From SHAN690 sp023262195 (GTDB lineage: Bacteria > Bacteroidota > Bacteroidia > Flavobacteriales_G > Salibacteraceae), in assembly GCA_038142005.1 (NCBI GenBank), contig JAYQJE010000005.1:170863-234862 (forward strand): a stretch of 64,000 nucleotides of DNA. Reading direction: 5' to 3'. Position numbers and translations under genes: made by a program. The notes under the pieces are model-generated. The model had not been told where the DNA came from, searched no databases, and saw only the letters and a program-made list of their open reading frames with translations. Of this stretch, positions 17,665 through 26,638 are shown one piece after another (the first letter of the stretch is position 1; every line of letters begins with the position of its first letter).

Positions 17665-18942
17665 ATGATAGAGACCAGTCAACTCACATCGACCAAAGCA
17701 ATAGAGTTAGAAAACAAATACGGTGCACACAACTATCATCCGCTGCCGGTAGTTTTAGATAGGGGCGAGGGTGTTTTTGTATGGGACGTAGAAGGCAACC
17801 GCTATTATGATTTCCTTTCTGCCTATTCTGCGGTAAATCAAGGTCATTGTCATCCACGTATTGTAAATGCTCTGACCGAACAAGCGAAAAAATTGACGCT
17901 AACGAGTCGCGCATTTTACAATTCGCGCTTAGGTGAGTTCGAAGCATACATTACTGATTACTTCAAGTTCGATAAGTTCCTTCCCATGAATAGCGGTGCT
18001 GAAGCTGTTGAAACTGCCATCAAAATTGCACGGAAGTATGCGTACGAGAAACGTGGTGTCGAACAAAATCAAGCAAAGATTATAGTTGCGGAAGATAATT
18101 TTCACGGTAGGACGACTACCATTATCTCCTTTAGCAATGATGAGGACGCGAGGAATAATTTTGGTCCTTATACTCCAGGTTTTATTAGCGTTAAATACGA
18201 TGATTTAGATGCGTTAGAAGCTGCACTAAGCGAAGAAAATGTTGCTGCTTTCATGGTAGAGCCCATTCAAGGTGAGGCTGGTGTTAATACTCCGTCTGAT
18301 GATTACATTAAAAAAGCACGTGCGCTGTGCCTAAAGCATGAGGTGCTTTTTATCGCGGACGAAATTCAAACGGGAATCGCGCGTACGGGATCATTGTTGG
18401 CATCTTGTGGAAACTGTAACTGCCAAGGACATTGCGAACGGCAAGAGTCTTACACACGACCGGATCTATTGATTCTTGGAAAAGCGTTAAGTGGTGGTGC
18501 CTATCCGGTTTCAGGAGTATTGGCAGATGATGAAGTGATGAATGTTATAAAACCTGGTCAACATGGGTCAACGTTTGGTGGAAACCCTATTGCTGCTGCT
18601 GTAGGAATTGCCGCCTTAGAAGTAGTAAAGGACGAAGGATTAGCACAAAATGCCAGAAAGCTTGGCCAGATCTTTAGAGATGAGATGATTAAGCTGGCTG
18701 CTGAGTCGGATTTGGTCACTAGAGTTAGGGGTAGAGGGTTGTTAAATGCAATCATTATCAATGATTCTCCAGATAGTAGCACCGCATGGGATATATGTGT
18801 GGCGCTTAAAAACAATGGGTTACTAGCTAAACCAACACATGGAAACATAATTCGATTTGCTCCTCCTTTGGTCATGAATGAAGAACAATTAAACGAGTGT
18901 ATTGGTATTATTAGAAATACGATTCTTAATCACAAAAAGTAA
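17665..18942 (+). CDS. rocD: Ornithine aminotransferase
   Basis: The 425-residue PLP enzyme converts ornithine and 2-oxoglutarate to glutamate semialdehyde and glutamate. It shows YDFLSAYSAVNQGHCHPRIV, the substrate/PLP region FLPMNSGAEAVETAIKIARK, FHGRTTTIISFS, VEPIQGEAGVNTP, ADEIQTGIARTG, the PLP lysine in LILGKALSGGAYPVS and HGSTFGGNPIAAA. An insertion before the lysine motif carries four cysteines and a histidine (SCGNCNCQGHCERQE). Other Bacteroidota RocD proteins have related cysteine-rich inserts there; human and Bacillus enzymes do not. The lipA gene starts 14 bases downstream. Confidence 0.93.
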   Translation: MIETSQLTSTKAIELENKYGAHNYHPLPVVLDRGEGVFVWDVEGNRYYDFLSAYSAVNQGHCHPRIVNALTEQAKKLTLTSRAFYNSRLGEFEAYITDYFKFDKFLPMNSGAEAVETAIKIARKYAYEKRGVEQNQAKIIVAEDNFHGRTTTIISFSNDEDARNNFGPYTPGFISVKYDDLDALEAALSEENVAAFMVEPIQGEAGVNTPSDDYIKKARALCLKHEVLFIADEIQTGIARTGSLLASCGNCNCQGHCERQESYTRPDLLILGKALSGGAYPVSGVLADDEVMNVIKPGQHGSTFGGNPIAAAVGIAALEVVKDEGLAQNARKLGQIFRDEMIKLAAESDLVTRVRGRGLLNAIIINDSPDSSTAWDICVALKNNGLLAKPTHGNIIRFAPPLVMNEEQLNECIGIIRNTILNHKK

Positions 18943-18956
18943 AACGCTTCACGCAC

Positions 18957-19835
18957 ATGCCAAACCTGTTAAAGAATAAAGAAGATCAGCAAGTAAAAAT
19001 CAATAAGCCTGATTGGTTAAAGGTTAAAATCCCAAGTGGCAAAGAGTACTTGAAGGTCAAAGAAATTGTCGAGGAGCGAAACCTTCATACCATTTGTTCC
19101 AGTGGTAAATGCCCAAACCAAAGTGAATGTTGGTCTGCGGGTACAGCTACGTTTATGATACTTGGAAATACATGTACACGATCGTGTCAATTCTGTAACG
19201 TAAATACTGGAGCTGGTGAAGAAGTGGATGTATTTGAGCCTGCTAAAGTTGCTGAGAGTATTCGGGTAATGGGTTTAAAACATGCCGTTATCACTTCCGT
19301 TGACCGAGATGATTTGCCTGATGGAGGTTCAAACCATTGGAAAAAAACGGTCGAAATGATTCGTAAGAAAAATCCTGGAGTCACGATAGAAACTCTAATT
19401 CCTGATTTTAAAGGTGAATGGGAAAATCTAGATCCGATATTAGAGGTAAAGCCAGAAATCGTTTCTCATAATATTGAAACGGTAGAGCGCATTACAAAGA
19501 AGGTGCGTATTCAGGCCAAATACTGGCGAAGCATGGAGGTTTTGAAGCGATTGAAAGACGGAGGAATTTCAAAAACTAAAAGTGGTCTTATGGTGGGGCT
19601 AGGAGAGACGGATGCCGAAATTGAGCAGACAATGAAAGACCTCTTGGAGCAAGGAGTTGATGTACTTACCATTGGGCAATACTTACAACCAAGCAAGAAA
19701 CACCTTCCAGTGGCAGAGTTTGTCACTCCACAAAAGTTTGAAGAATACAAACGCATTGGAGAGGATCTTGGTTTTGGCCATGTCGAGAGTGGACCACTCG
19801 TAAGAAGCAGTTACCACGCTGAGCGTCACGTTTAG
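18957..19835 (+). CDS. lipA: Lipoyl synthase
   Basis: The 292-residue radical SAM enzyme inserts two sulfurs into protein-bound octanoyl groups. It has both iron-sulfur sites: the auxiliary cluster motif CSSGKCPNQSEC and the radical SAM motif CTRSCQFC. GPLVRSSYHAE at the C-terminus supplies the conserved serine that ligates the auxiliary cluster. HAVITSVDRDDLPDGGSNHW and TKSGLMVGLGETDAEI are also standard. It is close behind rocD and convergent with the DUF58 gene, with a gap of two bases. Confidence 0.96.
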   Translation: MPNLLKNKEDQQVKINKPDWLKVKIPSGKEYLKVKEIVEERNLHTICSSGKCPNQSECWSAGTATFMILGNTCTRSCQFCNVNTGAGEEVDVFEPAKVAESIRVMGLKHAVITSVDRDDLPDGGSNHWKKTVEMIRKKNPGVTIETLIPDFKGEWENLDPILEVKPEIVSHNIETVERITKKVRIQAKYWRSMEVLKRLKDGGISKTKSGLMVGLGETDAEIEQTMKDLLEQGVDVLTIGQYLQPSKKHLPVAEFVTPQKFEEYKRIGEDLGFGHVESGPLVRSSYHAERHV

Positions 19836-19837
19836 GT

Positions 19838-20758
19838 TCAACCCATTCTGCTTCTTTTTACTAGAAACTCATCGAGTATGGTGTAAATGCCTTGGTTGAT
19901 GTTACACCCGTTCCAGTCAATGCCAAATTTTGCACAAGTAAGTTCTATTTCACTTATTTGTTTTTGGCGATTCTCCCGATATGCTTCTTGAACTTCATTG
20001 GGCATTAGCTTGATTTTTTCTCCTGTTTCAAGATCTACGAAGGTGTGAGGCCGGTTTTCTAAATTCAATTCCACCTCAAGATTTTGATCATACACATGAA
20101 AAAGGATAACCTCATGCTTATTATGCCTCAAATGTTGAAGGGCGTCAAAAAGTTTTTGTTGGTTTTTTTCTGTGTTGAATGCTGAGTCAAGAAAATCGGA
20201 GAATACAATAACCATGGATCGTGATGCATTCTGCTCCGCAACTAGGTGCAGCGTATCCACAATGTTGCTTTGACCGTTAACGGGTTTTTGTTCAAGTGCT
20301 TGTTCTAATTCATAAAAAATGCTTGAGTGATGCGCGGAAGAACCTCGGGGTGGGAGGTGCAGGTTTATCTGCTGATCAAACAAGGTAATGCCAACAGCAT
20401 CTCTTTGGCTTCGCATTAAATAGGTCAGCGCAGCGGTCGCCTCAACACAAAATCTAAGCTTGTTGAGTTCTTCGTTGTCAGGAAAATGCATTGAGCCGCT
20501 AGTGTCAATGATGATTTGGCATCGTAGGTTGGTCTCCTCTTCGAAGCGTTTGACAAACATTTTATCCGTACGACCATAGAGCTTCCAATCGATATGCCTT
20601 GTACTTTCACCCGTATTGTAGGCTCGATGTTCCGCAAATTCTACACTAAATCCGTGATAGGGGCTTCTGTGTAATCCAGTAATAAAACCTTCAACTGCTT
20701 GCCTGGCCAGTAACTCTAGCTTGCCGTATTTCTGCGCTTGTAAATGATCTAATGCCAT
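19838..20758 (-). CDS. DUF58 domain protein (BatA-system type)
   Basis: The 306-residue protein carries the DUF58 signature GFSVEFAEHRAYNTGESTRH, IDWKLYGRTDKMFVKRFEEE, followed by a von Willebrand A-like domain with a MIDAS sequence (IIDTSGSMHF) and FSDFLDSAF. In most Bacteroidota it stands next to a MoxR AAA ATPase and Bat proteins, acting as adaptor of the ATPase; here those genes are not adjacent. Instead it lies six bases after the HPF gene. The protein looks complete, so its ATPase partner is presumably elsewhere in the genome. Confidence 0.85.
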   Translation of the reverse strand: MALDHLQAQKYGKLELLARQAVEGFITGLHRSPYHGFSVEFAEHRAYNTGESTRHIDWKLYGRTDKMFVKRFEEETNLRCQIIIDTSGSMHFPDNEELNKLRFCVEATAALTYLMRSQRDAVGITLFDQQINLHLPPRGSSAHHSSIFYELEQALEQKPVNGQSNIVDTLHLVAEQNASRSMVIVFSDFLDSAFNTEKNQQKLFDALQHLRHNKHEVILFHVYDQNLEVELNLENRPHTFVDLETGEKIKLMPNEVQEAYRENRQKQISEIELTCAKFGIDWNGCNINQGIYTILDEFLVKRSRMG

Positions 20759-20763
20759 GGAGG

Positions 20764-21065
20764 CTAACGCACTGCGCGTTCTATTTCATTGCGCTTGATC
20801 AATTGGCGTTTAAGTTTATCTACACAAACACTCAAAGATTTTTCAAATGCATTTGACTGATCCTCAGCATAAGCATCCTCTCCAGCAATGTTGAGCTTAA
20901 TTACCCTTTTTTATTCTCTTGCTGATCATTGTACTCTAGTCTTAAGTACACCTCTGCGCCTATGATTGGTGAATAGAATTTCTCGAGTTTTTCTATCTTT
21001 TCTTTGGTCGAGTCGAGCAGCTCTTGTTTGGCGTTAAAGCCAACGGTTTGAATATCCCACTTCAT
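20764..21065 (-). CDS. hpf: Ribosome hibernation-promoting factor (HPF/YfiA), frame interrupted in an A-run
   Basis: From the ATG at 21065 the product reads MKWDIQTVGFNAKQELLDST and EKLEKFYSPIIGAEVYLRLE, then breaks in the T-run at 20907-20912. One more base restores RVIKLNIAGEDAYAEDQSNA and KSLSVCVDKLKRQLIKRNE and brings the length to 100 residues, typical of short HPF. The protein binds idle 70S ribosomes in stationary phase. An open frame running through the upstream region up to 21257 is not the real start. It lies 86 bases after the ABC exporter gene and before DUF58. Confidence 0.78.
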
Positions 21066-21151
21066 GTATAGATCAATTTCTGTGAAAATAAGGATCAAGC
21101 CACAAATTACAATGGCATTAACAGCCTTTAAAAATGGATTTATTGAATGAC

Positions 21152-24100
21152 TTAAAACTCCTTTGATTTGAAGAGGTTGATATTTCCAAACAAGTTGAGC
21201 AGTTTCAAGAATAGATCGAAATAGAGACTGATCATCAGTAGTATCGACATAAACCAAAGCACAGCTACATTGGCTGTTTTAGTGGAATAGACTTGCCCAA
21301 AAAATTTCTTCACTGGAGTGTAAAAATGAGAGCCATTAACCCTCGGGATATTATAAACTGGATCTGCTCGTTGTATCAACTCTCCATCGTACTCTGAGAT
21401 TTGATTGAATTCTGTTTTGTTTGTGACAAGATCACTTAAACTTTCGTTTTCGTATTCATCGCGTAGCTGATTAAATGCCTTTTTGTCTTCCTCAGTAGAC
21501 TGTCTTTCTCGAATAATAGCGTCTTTTTGATCACTATTCGCATTGTACTGACGTATGTACACCTTATTTAAGGTGCTGAGATGAAGAGAAACCTCTTCCA
21601 TCGTTTCTTCTGTGACGTTCTCTACATTCAATTCATCGATGCTATCAAACGTAAGATCTTCAAAAAGTTCGTTTTCTTTATTCAATTCATTGCGCAGGGT
21701 CGACAAATCATTGGCAATTTCTTCATCGGTACTTTTTGATTTGTCTTTCAACCAATTTTTAATCGTTCCGATTTTCGCCTTCAACGCTGGTATCCAAAAA
21801 TTCTTTTTGAAGTTGGCCTCACTCATTTGCTGATCAAAATCGTAAAAGAGTTTTTGATACTCATTTTCCATGAATTGATTTACGGCAAGGGCTTCGAATG
21901 ACCACCTACTAGCCATGATTTGACCAATTGGCGGGACCACACTTTGTGAGGTAATGGTCGGGTTCAGGCGTTCAAATTTCACCAAAACTCCACTGAATAA
22001 AATCTGTGGAATGATCAAGAAAGGAATTAAAATGTAAATGGTAACTGCTGAATTGAAGCTGGCTGAAATATTGAGCCCGAGCATGTTAGCGAAGCAAGCC
22101 GTAGAAAAAAGTATGAGCCAATAATCCCAGAGCATGCCTTGAATTCCGAGAATGCTATTACCTACAATGATGAATGAAAACATCTGTATGGCGCTCAAAG
22201 TGAACATGATGATAATTTTAGAAATCAAATAACTGCCCTTACTTAAGTTCAAAAAGGATTCCCGCTTTCTAATCTTTTGATCCTTGAATATTTCCTCCGC
22301 ACTTACCGTTAGCCCCAGAAATAAGGCAACAATAACGGCCATGAACATGTAGATGATGATGTTGTCATTTTCATAGAACACGTATTCACCTTCGCTTTCC
22401 CCACCGACAAGAATATATCGGAGGAAGTAACTCAGTATGAAACCCAATAGAGGAGCTTCAAGAAGGTTAATTGCCAAGTATTGGTTGTTGGTGATTTTTG
22501 AGAGCACATCACGCGTGACAAATACTTTGAATTGATTGAGGAAGTTTGGCGTTTTAAACTCAACCTCTGGCATTGGTGGAGCTTCTTTGTTTAATTCATT
22601 ATTGAACTTTTGGTTATAAATATCATTCCACTGTTTGGGCGAAGTTTTCCGTTTGTCGGTGAGGTTTCCGTATTCATCTACGACCTTGGCTTCAATAATG
22701 TTGAAGATTTGTTCAGGATTTACGTTACCGCAGCGCTCACATTCACTTTCGGTTTGGTTAATTGCGTTCACCTCAGTTTTGAAGTACACAATAGCGTCAA
22801 GAGGATTACCAAGATAGATTGGATAACCGCCTGTATCCATAATCATGAGCTTATCAAACATTTTGAAAATCTCCGATGATGGCTGGTGGATAACAACGAA
22901 GATCAACTTACCCTTCAGCGCAAGCTCCTTCAGCAGGTCCATGATGTTTTCAGAGTCACGAGATGAAAGACCTGATGTTGGCTCATCCACAAATAATACC
23001 GATGGTTCCCGAATCAACTCTAGTCCGCAGTTTAAGCGCTTTCGCTGACCACCACTTATTTTTTTATTCATGGGGTTACCCACCTGAATGTCCTTTATCT
23101 CATAAAGACCTAACGCAGAGAGCGTATTGTCAACTCGCTCTTTTATTTGCTCGTCAGACAGGCCATCAAAACAAAGCTTAGCATTCAAGAACAGGTTTTG
23201 ATAAACGGTGAGCTCTTCAATAAGCAGATCATCTTGACTTATGTAGCCTATCATTCCACTTACGCCAGCCGTATCATGATGAATATCAACGCCATTAATT
23301 GAAACGGTGCCTGAGTATGGAGTATAAGCGCCATTGAGTATGTTTAATAGGGTGGACTTGCCCGAACCCGATGCTCCCATGATTCCGATGAGGCTTCCTG
23401 ATTCCTCTGAAAAAGTAAGGGGGTGCAGACCAACCTTTCCTCCTTTAAATCGATAAGTGATATCGTCTGCAGCAAAGACAATCTTTTGCTGACTGCGATC
23501 GCTCATAAAGCTGCTTATGATGTCACTGTAATATATTGGGCTAACCTTTGAGCTTCTTAGCGATGAACCTTGCGTGAGAATGTAAATCCTTTTTGGATCT
23601 ATTATTTGCCCGTTTAGTAGCAATTCATCCGTACCGAAATACTGCAACACATACATGTTGACACTTTCGACATGGTAGATCCCAAGGCAGCAACCCAAGG
23701 TTTCATGCTGAATGTGCTTATTGGATTTTACATCGGACAAGGACTCTGCAGAGTTTATGATTAAAACTTTTGGAGAATCTGGGATATTCTCCTTGGTACA
23801 ATTCACAAATGCAGTAATGTCTTTTAATTCCTCTGCAGGAATATTAAATACATCGGCAACGGTCTCCACAAACTCGATTTCTTGCTCACTTGGTCTTTTA
23901 CCGATATTGATGTACTCAACCAGCCTAATGAGCACGAAAACTTTCTGCCGTTGCTCAAGTTCAGCATTAATCTGGGTACATATCTTGAGGACCTTAACAG
24001 AGTTTACTGCCGTCTTCTTTCGTTTACCTTCTTTTTTCTTGGAGACTTTATGATGCGTTTCAAGGTACTCATCATAGTGTTGTAGGTAAACGTCTACCTG

Positions 24101-24223
24101 ATCTTTAGACAACCGTTGATTGAGAAAATTCTCAACTACGATACGGCTCTTGTTGGTTAACTCGTCAACATCGGCAATGATTGCAAATAATTGCATCAAC
24201 GCCTTTAGAAGTTTCTCACTCAT
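21152..24223 (-). CDS. Large ABC exporter with TerB-like N-terminus and ABCG-type membrane domain
   Basis: The 1023 residues contain an N-terminal helical TerB-like domain (about 1-145), a small beta domain of FHA-like look (about 150-240), an ATPase (Walker A GASGSGKST at 283-291, signature SGGQRKR, Walker B LFVDEPTSGLSS) and a membrane part of the ABC-2/ABCG kind (about 590-790; NIIIYMFMAVIVALFLGL). A long helical charged region (about 800-960) and a last membrane helix (VAVLWFMSILLMISLYFDLF) follow. A CERCG pair lies in the linker after the ATPase. The order ATPase-then-membrane matches ABCG half-transporters. Related giants occur in Bacteroidota with unknown cargo. No cargo gene is adjacent. 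Confidence 0.85.
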   Translation of the reverse strand: MSEKLLKALMQLFAIIADVDELTNKSRIVVENFLNQRLSKDQVDVYLQHYDEYLETHHKVSKKKEGKRKKTAVNSVKVLKICTQINAELEQRQKVFVLIRLVEYINIGKRPSEQEIEFVETVADVFNIPAEELKDITAFVNCTKENIPDSPKVLIINSAESLSDVKSNKHIQHETLGCCLGIYHVESVNMYVLQYFGTDELLLNGQIIDPKRIYILTQGSSLRSSKVSPIYYSDIISSFMSDRSQQKIVFAADDITYRFKGGKVGLHPLTFSEESGSLIGIMGASGSGKSTLLNILNGAYTPYSGTVSINGVDIHHDTAGVSGMIGYISQDDLLIEELTVYQNLFLNAKLCFDGLSDEQIKERVDNTLSALGLYEIKDIQVGNPMNKKISGGQRKRLNCGLELIREPSVLFVDEPTSGLSSRDSENIMDLLKELALKGKLIFVVIHQPSSEIFKMFDKLMIMDTGGYPIYLGNPLDAIVYFKTEVNAINQTESECERCGNVNPEQIFNIIEAKVVDEYGNLTDKRKTSPKQWNDIYNQKFNNELNKEAPPMPEVEFKTPNFLNQFKVFVTRDVLSKITNNQYLAINLLEAPLLGFILSYFLRYILVGGESEGEYVFYENDNIIIYMFMAVIVALFLGLTVSAEEIFKDQKIRKRESFLNLSKGSYLISKIIIMFTLSAIQMFSFIIVGNSILGIQGMLWDYWLILFSTACFANMLGLNISASFNSAVTIYILIPFLIIPQILFSGVLVKFERLNPTITSQSVVPPIGQIMASRWSFEALAVNQFMENEYQKLFYDFDQQMSEANFKKNFWIPALKAKIGTIKNWLKDKSKSTDEEIANDLSTLRNELNKENELFEDLTFDSIDELNVENVTEETMEEVSLHLSTLNKVYIRQYNANSDQKDAIIRERQSTEEDKKAFNQLRDEYENESLSDLVTNKTEFNQISEYDGELIQRADPVYNIPRVNGSHFYTPVKKFFGQVYSTKTANVAVLWFMSILLMISLYFDLFLKLLNLFGNINLFKSKEF

Positions 24224-24360
24224 TTAGCTCGATTGGGGTGTCAGGTGACTTATTTTCAGTGGAGGTCAAAAATAAGAATGCCCCGAAAACATGAGGTTAT
24301 GATGTGCTTTATTATATATAAACATCATCAATTACATTTTATTCTTTCAACTTTGATTCA

Positions 24361-24726
24361 ATGCAGATGATTAGCAAGTCGTATTCGAGAGGGGTGGTTT
24401 TGGTCTCAGTAGTTGTGTTTGCAGGGTTATTCTTACAAACGTGTCGTGTGGATGATGAGTTTGAGGAAAATCTCTCAGCCCATCTTGGAGTTCATTACTC
24501 TTACAAAAGTCGAAACCCGTTTGCTATTGGTCTCAGCGGAGATTATTCTTGGCGATTTCTACAGCTTTATCTGCTGAGTGATAATTTGATTTCCTGGTTT
24601 CTGCCTAAGGCAGTCGTGCCTATTTCGCTATTCGATCCAAAAAGCGAAGTGAGGGTAATTATTCCAAAAGCGGTACGCAGTATAAATTTCAGGTTTGGTT
24701 TAAATATTGTGCTTCGAACAACTTGA
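24361..24726 (+). CDS. Hypothetical lipoprotein-like protein, 121 aa
   Basis: I do not recognise this gene. The N-terminus has a signal-like stretch (VVLVSVVVFAGLFLQTC) with a cysteine at a lipobox-like position near residue 28, followed by acidic residues. The remainder has beta-like segments (VHYSYKSRNPFAIGLSGDYS, VRSINFRFGLNIVLR). It lies 34 bases upstream of the DUF6580 gene on the same strand. The size, signal-like start and context give some support, but it could be a remnant or a chance frame. Confidence 0.35.
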   Translation: MQMISKSYSRGVVLVSVVVFAGLFLQTCRVDDEFEENLSAHLGVHYSYKSRNPFAIGLSGDYSWRFLQLYLLSDNLISWFLPKAVVPISLFDPKSEVRVIIPKAVRSINFRFGLNIVLRTT

Positions 24727-24760
24727 TTGTATTAAGAGTTACATCTATTAAATTCGCGCC

Positions 24761-25318
24761 ATGCAAAAGCAGAATCTCAGATTTATCATCATTGCCGCAA
24801 TTGTGCTTATTGCAGCGCTTTCTCGTATCATCCCTCACCCGATGAATGTAGCACCGCTTGGAGCCATGGCACTCTTTGGAGCTGCATATTTTGGTAATAG
24901 AGGTTTGGGATTACTTATTACTATGATTGCTTGGTTTGTGGGTGACTTGATAGTGAATAACCTCATTTACCCGGCAAGTGGGTTTACGCTTTTCACATCT
25001 GGAGCCTTCTACATTTACGCGTCCATTGTCTTGATTTATGCCCTTGGAGCCTTACTGTTTCGAAAATCCGTTAGCCTACCAAAGGTTATTGGAGGTAGCA
25101 TCGGTGCTTCAATTCTTTTCTTCGTTGTGAGCAACTTTGGAGTTTGGATGAGTGGCCAACTTTATCCTATGAATATGGCTGGATTAGTCGCTTGTTATAC
25201 TGCCGCAATACCATTTTTCCAAAATACTCTCCTCGGTGACTTGGTTTATAGCGGATTACTCTTCTTAATTTACGAGAGAATATACCGCAGTCAGCTCGTT
25301 TCTCAAAAGGTAAAATAG
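24761..25318 (+). CDS. DUF6580 family membrane protein, ECF S-component-like
   Basis: The 185 residues form five or six hydrophobic helices. The family pattern is clear: RIIPHPMNVAPLGAMALFGA at about 23-42, followed by AYFGNRGLGLLITMIAWFVG and AIPFFQNTLLGDLVYSGLLF. The layout resembles the substrate-binding S component of ECF vitamin or metal importers, which is why the family is called a putative transporter. No ATPase or T component lies nearby, so a shared ECF module would have to be elsewhere. It converges on the TolC gene with a three-base gap. Confidence 0.75.
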   Translation: MQKQNLRFIIIAAIVLIAALSRIIPHPMNVAPLGAMALFGAAYFGNRGLGLLITMIAWFVGDLIVNNLIYPASGFTLFTSGAFYIYASIVLIYALGALLFRKSVSLPKVIGGSIGASILFFVVSNFGVWMSGQLYPMNMAGLVACYTAAIPFFQNTLLGDLVYSGLLFLIYERIYRSQLVSQKVK

Positions 25319-25321
25319 CAC

Positions 25322-26638
25322 CTATTCATTTCCGAGTATCTGACCCGTTAGTCTGAGAATCTCTAATTCATTAATAAGCAGCGCCATTCTCGCATTGCTC
25401 AAACGCACTTCGGCATTGGCAAGAGCAACTTGTGCTTCTCTAAATTGAATGCTCGACAACTGACCTGAATTGTATAGTTCTGTGGTTCGTGATAGGTTGA
25501 ATTCAGCAGACTCAAGATTATCTCTTTCAAATTTTAAAAGCTTGTAACTCTGATTATAGCTATCTAAAGCTTCTTTGATATCTGAATTCAGTTCAAAGTC
25601 AAGTTTAGCATTTTCCAAAGTTTGTATTTCCCGATTCAGTTTTTGATTTTGCCTCTGGGTACTGCTGCGAAAACCATTGAATAAAGGGTAGGAGAGGGCT
25701 ATCGATCCATTCCAACCAGAGGCAGTATTACTCAACACTATGCCTGCTTCATTCTGTTGTTGATTTAACCCATACCCCCCAGATACCGATAAAGTAGGGA
25801 AGAAGCTTGACCTAGATATTTTATAGTCTCTCTCAGCCAATTCAAGCTGCAACTCAGCATTCTTTAAGGAAGCATTGTTGGTCTGGGCCTTAGAAATAAG
25901 GTCTGCTTCTGTCCATAATTTCAATTCAGGATCATCGTAAAGAGCTTTGACACCTTCCGCGAGCTCTGTGGCAAGCAACACTTCTAGTTGTCGCCTTGCA
26001 GTGCGTTCTTGAATTTGAGCATTGAGCAGTGCCGATGAATCGGAGTTTAGATCAACCCGAGCACTTAATAAATCAGTTTTAAGGCTCGTGCCTAGCTCAT
26101 AGGCTAATTCTGCTCGTTCGAGCCGCGTTTTACTCACTTCCACATATTTCCTAGAAATCTCGAATTGCTCGTTTGCCCGAGCTAAGACAAAAAATGCATT
26201 TGCAGCTTGAAGCAAAGTAGCCTCAATGGTTACTCGAGATTGCATGAGTACAATATCTCTATTGAGCTGAAGTTTTTGGTACGTGTTTTTTCCGCTTAGT
26301 CCATTAAACAGGATGTAGTTTGCATTGACACCCAAGCTCGTGGTGGTACTTTGAGCAGCATCTACGTTGACTGGAGCAATGTTTCCAGCGAACTCCAGTT
26401 CTGTATCGTTTACAGTGATGCCTGTAGATGCGTTTGCATTGACAGAGGGCAAGAGCCCTGCATTACCTATTGTAGCTGAGTTGTCTGCGATTTCAACTTG
26501 TTTTTTTATGAGCTTAATATCGAAGTTATTCTTCAGGGCCATTTCAAAAACCTGATCTAAAGTCAAGGTTTCTTGTGCGGATAAAGTATTGACCAATGCG
26601 CTTAATAACAACCCGAGAAATATTTGTGGACATTTCAT
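25322..26638 (-). CDS. TolC family outer-membrane efflux protein
   Basis: The 438 residues begin with a signal peptide (FLGLLLSALVNTLSA) and contain two TolC repeats of long alpha-barrel helices with strand pairs (QVFEMALKNNFDIKLIKKQV, DYKISRSSFFPTLSVSGGYG). The YELGTSLKTDLLSARVDLNS and YNSGQLSSIQFREAQVALAN motifs typical of the barrel helices are present. It forms the outer-membrane tunnel of a tripartite exporter. Its ATG overlaps the stop of the RND gene by four bases, so it is the last gene of the adaptor-pump-channel operon. Confidence 0.9.
   Translation of the reverse strand: MKCPQIFLGLLLSALVNTLSAQETLTLDQVFEMALKNNFDIKLIKKQVEIADNSATIGNAGLLPSVNANASTGITVNDTELEFAGNIAPVNVDAAQSTTTSLGVNANYILFNGLSGKNTYQKLQLNRDIVLMQSRVTIEATLLQAANAFFVLARANEQFEISRKYVEVSKTRLERAELAYELGTSLKTDLLSARVDLNSDSSALLNAQIQERTARRQLEVLLATELAEGVKALYDDPELKLWTEADLISKAQTNNASLKNAELQLELAERDYKISRSSFFPTLSVSGGYGLNQQQNEAGIVLSNTASGWNGSIALSYPLFNGFRSSTQRQNQKLNREIQTLENAKLDFELNSDIKEALDSYNQSYKLLKFERDNLESAEFNLSRTTELYNSGQLSSIQFREAQVALANAEVRLSNARMALLINELEILRLTGQILGNE

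Noticed and set aside
20901..21257. 118-aa minus-strand frame starting in the ABC exporter gene
   Set aside because: Only its part from 21065 downward is the HPF gene; the upstream part is the ABC exporter 3' end read out of frame.
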